Positions 7,117 to 11,928 of a DNA stretch of 11,928 nt are shown piece by piece. Numbering within the stretch: position 1 is the stretch's first letter; the number at the start of each line of letters is the position of its first letter. The DNA lies in NCBI GenBank assembly GCA_013329495.1, contig DUKC01000040.1, forward strand, positions 1-11,928, read 5' to 3'. The notes below the pieces were generated by a model, which searched no databases, was not told the origin of the DNA, and saw only the letters and a list, made by a program, of their open reading frames with translations. The DNA comes from Thermoplasmata archaeon (GTDB taxonomy: Archaea; Thermoplasmatota; E2; UBA9212). A program made the translations under genes and the position numbers.

Positions 7117-7803
7117 TTAATATTCCATCAGTTCTCTGGCAACTCTCGCAACTATTGTTCTGGGCAATAAAACCGGTTTGTGGGTTATGCTTCTAAATAT
7201 AGATTTGGTGGTCTTATCAAATCCCAGACAGTCCAGGACTATTAAGTCCACATCAGAGTCACTGATCTTTCTGGCCGTTTTTTCCACATCTTCCCTATCC
7301 CCGGTATACGGAGACACGGCCTCTACAACAACCCTGAGGTGAGTTCTTTCCCACTTTTTCTTCACGGCCGTAATTTGATCTGAAGATGGTGCTATTACAC
7401 CCAGTCTTCCCTTTCCCTTTTCCTTTTCCAGTATTCCCCCGATCATGTTCATCATAATTCTATCCGGTCTCAGAATAATCTTTTTGTTTCTGGATTTGAT
7501 CTCAGGAAATTCTCCTGTGCACAAAAGGATTATCATATCCACCCCATCTTCAAGATCTGATATGCACCTCTTCATCCTCTCTATTATGTGCTTTTTGGCT
7601 ATCTTAACTTCCGTTCCATCTCTCATTCTTGTGATGAGGACCCAATCGTTCGCTTCCGGATAAAAATTCTTTATCTCTTCTGGAGTGAGCCCGTCCAGTG
7701 CACCTCTCTCAATTATTTCCACATCCGATCCCAAAATCTCTCTCATTTCTGGAATTATGTCATCCCTTGGAGATTGTCCAATTGTTACAAAGCCAACTTT
7801 CAT
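7117..7803 (-). CDS. aroM: AroM family protein (Asp/Glu racemase superfamily)
   Basis: This 228-residue cytoplasmic protein matches the AroM family in length and in the start MKVGFVTIGQSPR. It has the two-half layout of the Asp/Glu racemase superfamily, with one cysteine in each half: C95 in LLCTGEFP and C192 in LDCLGF. Both sit where the catalytic cysteine pair lies in such racemases, so an enzymatic role is plausible. The family is named after an E. coli gene next to aroL whose function is not established; here no shikimate gene is near. It is the last gene of the five-gene - strand operon: its ATG overlaps the DUF1177 stop as ATGA, with GGGGAG about 8 nt upstream inside the preceding gene. 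Its stop lies 3 bp from the stop of the convergent M20 gene. The reaction is unknown. Confidence 0.88.
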   Translation of the reverse strand: MKVGFVTIGQSPRDDIIPEMREILGSDVEIIERGALDGLTPEEIKNFYPEANDWVLITRMRDGTEVKIAKKHIIERMKRCISDLEDGVDMIILLCTGEFPEIKSRNKKIILRPDRIMMNMIGGILEKEKGKGRLGVIAPSSDQITAVKKKWERTHLRVVVEAVSPYTGDREDVEKTARKISDSDVDLIVLDCLGFDKTTKSIFRSITHKPVLLPRTIVARVARELMEY

Positions 7804-8738
7804 CCTTTTTGCTCCCCAAGCAGGTGGTTCATTGATCCGTAGAGTTTCACCAACCGTTTGAACTCCTCTTTATCATAGAACCTCACTTTCCCCTCACCAA
7901 ACCCCTTGGCAACTTCAATGCAGAACTTGGCTGCTTGCTCAATGTCGATGAGGTTGTTTGCCCCGGTTGCGCATCCCGGAACTGGGACTTCGGCTGTTAT
8001 GGCAACCCCCGCCACTGGAGCATTTGTAGCGGTTGCGGGCTGTAAGATGCTGTTGACATGATAGACTCCATTTTCGTAGGGAGTTATGTCCTGCATGGTT
8101 ATTGGAACAACGACCGGAAGTTTTCCCGTGACGATTTGCATTATATCGAGCAGATCCTCACTAATCTTAAGAATCCAGCCTTCCTTAACGGTTGGGGTTA
8201 TCGCAAATCCTCTAACGTTTATTATCCTGTTTCCCTTTGTCGTGTCTACCGAGAGAATTGCGTCCATAGCGGGATCCACTTCATACCTGTTCATTGTCGC
8301 CATGTCAACCGGAGAACCCATAAATGGAACGGGCTTGTGAGGCTGGGTTGGAGCGCCGGGACAGATGTGGGTTGCGATGATCACATCTCCCTTCAGCATA
8401 TCTCCCCTGCAATTCATGTCTGCCAGTTTTAAGGCACACGATATTGCGGCAATGGCTCCATCCGCATCTGAAACCATGCCAACACATTCCGGTCTCGCCC
8501 CAATCCCTCCAAGTCTGCCGATTATTCCGATGGTTGGAGCCTTTCCTTTCTCTTTTTTTCCTTCTTTTCCCGGAACCATCACCTTGACAAAATCTGTGGC
8601 TCTCTTCTTTCCTTTTCCCTCTGCCCTTTTTACACTGACCTCTCCCAGTCCACTGTCTTTTAAAAATTCAGACACTTTTTTTCCATCTATGCGAGCATCA
8701 TCCAGGAGTTCGTGTGCTTCTATGACTTGCTTTAGCAT
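7800..8738 (-). CDS. DUF1177 family protein, putative hydrolase
   Basis: This 312-residue protein is recognised as DUF1177 by its strongly conserved core: IGRLGGIGARPE (73-84), SDADGAIAA (90-98), ATHICPGAPTQPHKP (122-136), MGSPVD (140-145) and VDTT-GN (164-170). Its function is not established to my knowledge. The Asp-x-Asp-Gly helix start followed by a strand ending in T-H-x-C-P recalls, at the level of pattern only, the metal-binding core of M42 or M20 peptidases; D91, D93, H124, C126, D145 and D165 are candidate active-site residues. A Lys/Gly-rich segment at about 40-66 lies between the N-terminal helix and the core. I chose ATG 8738 over the in-frame GTG at 8747 because AAGGTGAT lies 4 nt before the ATG. 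It is 5 nt downstream of DUF917 and overlaps AroM by 4 nt, so the three proteins are probably made together. Confidence 0.88.
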   Translation of the reverse strand: MLKQVIEAHELLDDARIDGKKVSEFLKDSGLGEVSVKRAEGKGKKRATDFVKVMVPGKEGKKEKGKAPTIGIIGRLGGIGARPECVGMVSDADGAIAAISCALKLADMNCRGDMLKGDVIIATHICPGAPTQPHKPVPFMGSPVDMATMNRYEVDPAMDAILSVDTTKGNRIINVRGFAITPTVKEGWILKISEDLLDIMQIVTGKLPVVVPITMQDITPYENGVYHVNSILQPATATNAPVAGVAITAEVPVPGCATGANNLIDIEQAAKFCIEVAKGFGEGKVRFYDKEEFKRLVKLYGSMNHLLGEQKG

Positions 8739-8742
8739 TTTT

Positions 8743-8750
8743 ATCACCTT
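8743..8750 (-). promoter_or_regulatory. Shine-Dalgarno site deciding the DUF1177 start
   Basis: AAGGTGAT, fully complementary to the usual 16S rRNA tail, lies 4 nt before ATG 8738. The TGA stop of DUF917 is embedded in it, so a ribosome terminating on DUF917 stands on the site that starts DUF1177. Confidence 0.7.
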
Positions 8751-9799
8751 ACATATTTTATAATCTCCTTCCCAGTGATTTTCTCAACTTCCCGGAATAA
8801 TTCTGAATCTTTCAAACCCAAGCCAAGTTTTAAATTTTCTTTCGGAATGCGCAAAATTGCCACTTTCTGTCCTTTTTTTATCTCAGCGGTGGTCAGAGGA
8901 AGTCCTGTCTCAAGATTTACGGTTGCAATCAGATCCGGAAAAGTGCCCATCCTTTGCCCACTTTTTTCTATGCACATATACTCATTCCAGAACGTTAGCT
9001 CGTATGTTTCATCCATGGCTTTCACGCTAGCAATTCCCACATCGAATCCCTCTGTCGTCTCTACCTTTACTTTCTTGACTATTCCTTCACCGATCTTTTC
9101 GCCACCCATGCATCTGAGTGCTTTCTCTATCATCCCATCGCTTGCCTCTTTCATGGTCCTGCCAAGCTCAATCGCCTGTGTTATCGCTCCTACAGCTGCG
9201 CTTTTCCTGACGTAATCAACACCTGCCGGATTTCTGGCGACAGCGACCATCCCTCCCGAGAAAACCGCTGCCTGCCTGATGATCCTTGACACCCTGTCCA
9301 AATTACCTGACGTATATATCTCGAGATGTCTACCTTTTTCTCCTCCAACCGCTGCCTGCTTTGAAACATATTCCTCTATTTTGTGCAGTCCCATGGATCC
9401 CATGATTCCCATGGGGTGAGCACGTCCATCGCAGGGAGCATCCACGACAGGAATGTTCAAAACTGCCGATTGGAACCACCCATTTACGGTTGCAAATCCA
9501 CCATTCTCACACGTTATAATTCCGTCTATTCTCACTCCGTTTCTCTTTAAAATCTCGATGGCTTTCACGTAGTCCATGGGTTCGATGTACTGTTCTCTTG
9601 CAGCGGGTGCACCAACCGCAGAGACAGTGATGATGGTGGCATCATCGGGCAGGTCTTCTATGTCAATTACGGCAGGATTACCTATTTTTACTGCCATTTT
9701 TCCTATCTGCTTACCTTCTTTCATAGATCCGCCTCCACCGCCTCCCAGCAGCGATCCTCCCAGCGTGGCAAATTCAACTATTTTATCGTTTATTTTCAT
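8744..9799 (-). CDS. DUF917 family protein (S-methyl-thiohydantoin desulfurase family)
   Basis: This 351-residue protein has the usual length and layout of DUF917. The N-terminal glycine-rich turn GGSLLGGGGGG (14-24), the CENGG segment (97-101) and the invariant-looking CDGRAHP (123-129) are family landmarks; a smaller C-terminal domain follows from about 240. Databases now name the family after an S-methyl-thiohydantoin desulfurase and relate it to the hydantoinase/oxoprolinase group, so a substrate with a hydantoin-like ring is a fair guess, not a demonstrated one. C123, D124, H128, C97 and E98 are candidate catalytic or metal residues. The start at 9799 is supported by AAAGGG with 7 nt spacing; an ATG at 9805 is too close to it, and one at 9853 has none and would add an 18-residue hydrophobic leader. 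The gene overlaps the upstream racemase by 17 nt, matching a joint role on cyclised amino-acid derivatives. Confidence 0.9.
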   Translation of the reverse strand: MKINDKIVEFATLGGSLLGGGGGGSMKEGKQIGKMAVKIGNPAVIDIEDLPDDATIITVSAVGAPAAREQYIEPMDYVKAIEILKRNGVRIDGIITCENGGFATVNGWFQSAVLNIPVVDAPCDGRAHPMGIMGSMGLHKIEEYVSKQAAVGGEKGRHLEIYTSGNLDRVSRIIRQAAVFSGGMVAVARNPAGVDYVRKSAAVGAITQAIELGRTMKEASDGMIEKALRCMGGEKIGEGIVKKVKVETTEGFDVGIASVKAMDETYELTFWNEYMCIEKSGQRMGTFPDLIATVNLETGLPLTTAEIKKGQKVAILRIPKENLKLGLGLKDSELFREVEKITGKEIIKYVR

Positions 9800-10439
9800 G
9801 ATCATACCCTTTAGTAAAATACCAGGTAAACAGGCCAGCAGCCACAACAGCATCGATCACAGGTATACCAGCAGCTTTCTCAAGATCCTGGGCTATCGTG
9901 GAGTAACCAGTGCATGCAAGAGCTATGACATCAACCTCTCTTTTTCGCAGGTATTTAACCGCACTAATCGCATCTTTCTTTCCTTCGTCTGTCATGAGAT
10001 CGAGTGTGGTTTCAACGCCTTCAGGTTTCACTTCGGCAACCAAATGCTCACCTAATATCTCCTTCATTATCGGTGGTGTGCTCTCTGTAATGCCCAATGT
10101 GCCTATTTTGGATCCAAAAGAAAGGGAAAGGGAAGCGGACGAACTGCCCGCCCCTATGACAGGCATGTCTTTGATCTTCCTCAGTTCTTTAACTCCTGGA
10201 TCGGCTGCACAGCTCACAATAATTGCACTGACATTTTCCATTTCTCTCCCAAGCTTAACTATTTTGGGAATGGCAGTTTTTTCCGTTTCCTCACTGTAAA
10301 TGCCCCTTGGTTGAGCGTCTATGCATCTGCTTATCACTTTTAAATCAGGAAAATAGCTTTCTATAAGACGTCCGTGGGAGTTAAGTAGTTCATCATCTTT
10401 TACTGTAAGAACCCGTATCAATCCAACTTCTACCTTCAC
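9783..10439 (-). CDS. Asp/Glu/hydantoin racemase family protein
   Basis: This 218-residue protein belongs to the cofactor-independent racemases that use two cysteines, one per pseudo-symmetric half. C77 in VSCAADPG and C176 in ACTGYS are both present, and the SC-x-DPG context is that of hydantoin racemases more than of glutamate racemase. AGSSSASLSLSFGSKIGTLGI (about 97-117) is the conserved middle of the family. It probably epimerises an amino-acid-derived compound so that only one stereoisomer reaches the next enzyme. The start is GTG at 10439, chosen because GAGGCGAT lies 5 nt upstream. It follows the OPT gene by 13 nt and overlaps DUF917 by 17 nt. Maleate isomerase or aspartate racemase activity cannot be excluded, but the link to DUF917 favours a hydantoin-type substrate. 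Confidence 0.88.
   Translation of the reverse strand: MKVEVGLIRVLTVKDDELLNSHGRLIESYFPDLKVISRCIDAQPRGIYSEETEKTAIPKIVKLGREMENVSAIIVSCAADPGVKELRKIKDMPVIGAGSSSASLSLSFGSKIGTLGITESTPPIMKEILGEHLVAEVKPEGVETTLDLMTDEGKKDAISAVKYLRKREVDVIALACTGYSTIAQDLEKAAGIPVIDAVVAAGLFTWYFTKGYDHENKR
9806..9812 (-). promoter_or_regulatory. Shine-Dalgarno site deciding the DUF917 start
   Basis: AAAGGGT lies inside the end of the racemase gene, 7 nt before ATG 9799 when measured from its GGG. It is 1 nt from the alternative ATG at 9805, too close to serve it, so it settles the start between the two. Confidence 0.55.
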
Positions 10440-10444
10440 TGCAG

Positions 10445-10452
10445 ATCGCCTC
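10445..10452 (-). promoter_or_regulatory. Shine-Dalgarno site deciding the racemase GTG start
   Basis: GAGGCGAT begins right after the OPT stop codon and ends 5 nt before GTG 10439. It differs by one base from GAGGTGAT and is the main reason to accept a GTG start here. Confidence 0.65.
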
Positions 10453-11928
10453 TTATGCTCTGGCTTTCAATGTGGCCGTTCCGAAGCTGCACAATGCTGA
10501 GCCCGCTATAAAGCCACCCGCCAGCACATACATGGGACTCTCTATCTCTTTTCCGTATTTCTTGATCAGTGCCACTCTAACCAGAATAGAAATCAAGGCA
10601 GTCCATCCCGCTATTGGGTTGAAAATCAGCAATCCTGTTGCAAAAAGAACACCGATTTGTCTGGATGGTCCACCGAGTGCCTGAATGATTGCTCCAGGAA
10701 TCGCCCACATCAACAGGTATTTTGTCACTTCCGGGCTTGTTCCTGCAAGGATTGTTGACACAAACACTCTGTCAACAGGTGGGAATAGGTCTCCCATGAA
10801 GTAGTTCTTATAGAATATCGCAATCACTATCGCTGCCACCGCAAAACCGAGAAGTTCTGCGTAGTATTGCTGTCTACGACCTTGCCTTTCGAATTCTGGA
10901 TACTTTCCTCTTCCTCTCAGTATCCACCCCGCTTTGAGATCGTATCCCATGTCCGCAAATGCTGGTCCTGTTGAAGCCGTAAATCCGACCAAGAAGGCCA
11001 ACGGCACTGGTGGAAATCCTATGATCATTCCAAGAATTAAGAAGATAAGTGCGGTTGCAAATGCCGGGAACCATCCTGCATGCATTGCTGATATCCCAAC
11101 GATGAGTTCAGATACCAGTGCGGCGACAGCCGCAAATAGTACAAATCCTACCAGCATCGTGGGTGACATTTGTGTATACAAACCAGCGATCGCAGCCAGT
11201 ATTGCGGCAGCCACTATGAATAAGATAAAGCCCATGCCCAATCCCCGTCCAAATTGTTTTCCTGTCGTCGTGTACTCTGCCACTTTAACCTTTTCCTTTC
11301 TTACGATCAAGATTATTATTTGAACAATGGCGATCAGGCCGGCTCCTATCATCATACCGTGGGGTAGATAAATTTTGTTGACGTCAACACCGAACATCGT
11401 TGGTGAATATCCTCTTGTCAACAGACCGATGCCGAACATGGTCAATGCCCATATGTTTCCTATCCAGCATACACCAAAGATGTCCATGGGTATCCCAAAG
11501 TATCGCCCTACCGCACCTGCAACGCCTCCTATTCCCAGCAATTTTGCTCTTTTTCCTCCTTTGTCTCCAGCTATAATGCATTCAGCCGTTGCTACCCCCG
11601 GTGGCCATATTCCCTTTGCGGGATATGCCCTGGAATCAAATGTTTTATAGAGAATTGTAGAGTCGATTACCAAACCCATGATAGCTCCTATCATCATCGC
11701 AGGTACAAGTTCTGTTTTTCCCAGTAACCACAGAATGCCCATGGGCAGAAAAATTGCATTGGCTCCTCCAAACGTGGCACCGGAAATTACCGTTTGCAAA
11801 AGGTTTTGTCTGGGCAAACTTCTGAATGATCTGCATACGGTTATAGGTATCCTTGAGACTGCTATGGCTATGATCGCTGCAATTATTGAAGTATTGGGTG
11901 TTATCCCGGTGCGAGTTAGTAGTTCTAG
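10453..11928 (-). CDS. OPT family oligopeptide transporter, 5' end outside the window
   Basis: The frame is open from the window edge to the stop at 10453, giving 491 residues without a start, so the gene is cut by the window. A TTG at 11817 is in frame but is an internal Leu codon: the 37 residues before it continue the family alignment with a membrane helix (about 14-30 of the visible part) and the loop leading into QNLLQTV, equivalent to the QTIASA region of OPT proteins. About a dozen hydrophobic segments follow, with loops such as DSRAYPAKGIWPPG and GPSRQIG. OPT proteins are ion-coupled importers of small peptides, modified peptides or metal chelates. Judged by family alignment only a few tens of residues are missing. 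As the first visible gene of the operon it should bring in the substrate of the four enzymes downstream, and its presence is why a peptide-derived substrate is proposed. Confidence 0.92.
   Translation of the reverse strand, partial: LELLTRTGITPNTSIIAAIIAIAVSRIPITVCRSFRSLPRQNLLQTVISGATFGGANAIFLPMGILWLLGKTELVPAMMIGAIMGLVIDSTILYKTFDSRAYPAKGIWPPGVATAECIIAGDKGGKRAKLLGIGGVAGAVGRYFGIPMDIFGVCWIGNIWALTMFGIGLLTRGYSPTMFGVDVNKIYLPHGMMIGAGLIAIVQIIILIVRKEKVKVAEYTTTGKQFGRGLGMGFILFIVAAAILAAIAGLYTQMSPTMLVGFVLFAAVAALVSELIVGISAMHAGWFPAFATALIFLILGMIIGFPPVPLAFLVGFTASTGPAFADMGYDLKAGWILRGRGKYPEFERQGRRQQYYAELLGFAVAAIVIAIFYKNYFMGDLFPPVDRVFVSTILAGTSPEVTKYLLMWAIPGAIIQALGGPSRQIGVLFATGLLIFNPIAGWTALISILVRVALIKKYGKEIESPMYVLAGGFIAGSALCSFGTATLKARA

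Noticed and set aside
9800..9853. Longer DUF917 start at ATG 9853 giving a hydrophobic leader that looks like a signal peptide
   Set aside because: No Shine-Dalgarno site precedes it and it would overlap the racemase by 71 nt. DUF917 proteins start near the Gly-rich turn, and the other operon enzymes are cytoplasmic.
9576..10055. Open frame of 159 codons on the + strand opposite DUF917 and the racemase
   Set aside because: It lies antisense to two well-recognised genes, has low-complexity Ser/Pro-rich translation mirroring the Gly-rich DUF917 start, and lacks family resemblance and a Shine-Dalgarno site.
11815..11817. TTG as the start of the OPT transporter
   Set aside because: The same frame stays open to the window edge, and the 37 codons before it encode a membrane helix and a loop expected in OPT proteins, so the TTG is an internal Leu codon.
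1..11928. tRNA or rRNA genes, CRISPR repeats, insertion sequences, toxin-antitoxin or defence genes
   Set aside because: No clover-leaf-like segment, regularly spaced repeat, transposase or defence motif was seen; the window is filled by metabolic and transport genes.

Overview
The window holds two oppositely oriented gene blocks that converge with only 3 bp between their stop codons (7113 and 7117), and nearly every base is coding. The organism looks like an anaerobic prokaryote that lives partly on imported peptides. An archaeon is favoured but not proven. In favour are a TATA-like element followed by a dyad upstream of the first gene, a secreted substrate-binding protein without a lipobox, frequent AGA/AGG and ATA codons, and Shine-Dalgarno sites of the GGTGAT type. 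No ribosomal or informational gene is present to settle the domain.

Left block, + strand (123-7113). A complete peptide-type ABC importer (family 5 binding protein, DppB, DppC, DppD, DppF) is followed, after a 232-bp gap, by an M20 (ArgE/DapE-type) metallohydrolase. The importer genes overlap or sit within about 45 bp of each other, so they should be one operon. A perfect 8+8 bp inverted repeat overlaps the likely promoter in front of the binding-protein gene. The M20 gene has its own leader with two short perfect palindromes.

Right block, - strand (11928 down to 7117). The tightly packed order is OPT-family transporter (5' end beyond the window), Asp/Glu/hydantoin-racemase-like protein, DUF917 (S-methyl-thiohydantoin desulfurase family), DUF1177, then AroM-family protein. 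Genes overlap by 4-17 nt or are 5-13 nt apart, and three of the four internal starts are fixed by clear Shine-Dalgarno sites. Two members of the Asp/Glu racemase superfamily (the second gene and AroM) each keep two cysteines, one per half. DUF917 and the racemase both point to hydantoin-like or otherwise cyclised amino-acid or peptide derivatives. The cluster reads as an uptake-and-catabolism pathway for which I know no complete description, and it is the most interesting part of the window.

Together the locus carries two unrelated peptide-type uptake systems (ATP-driven Dpp and ion-coupled OPT), each with candidate cytoplasmic enzymes. No transcription factor, RNA gene, mobile element or CRISPR array was seen.
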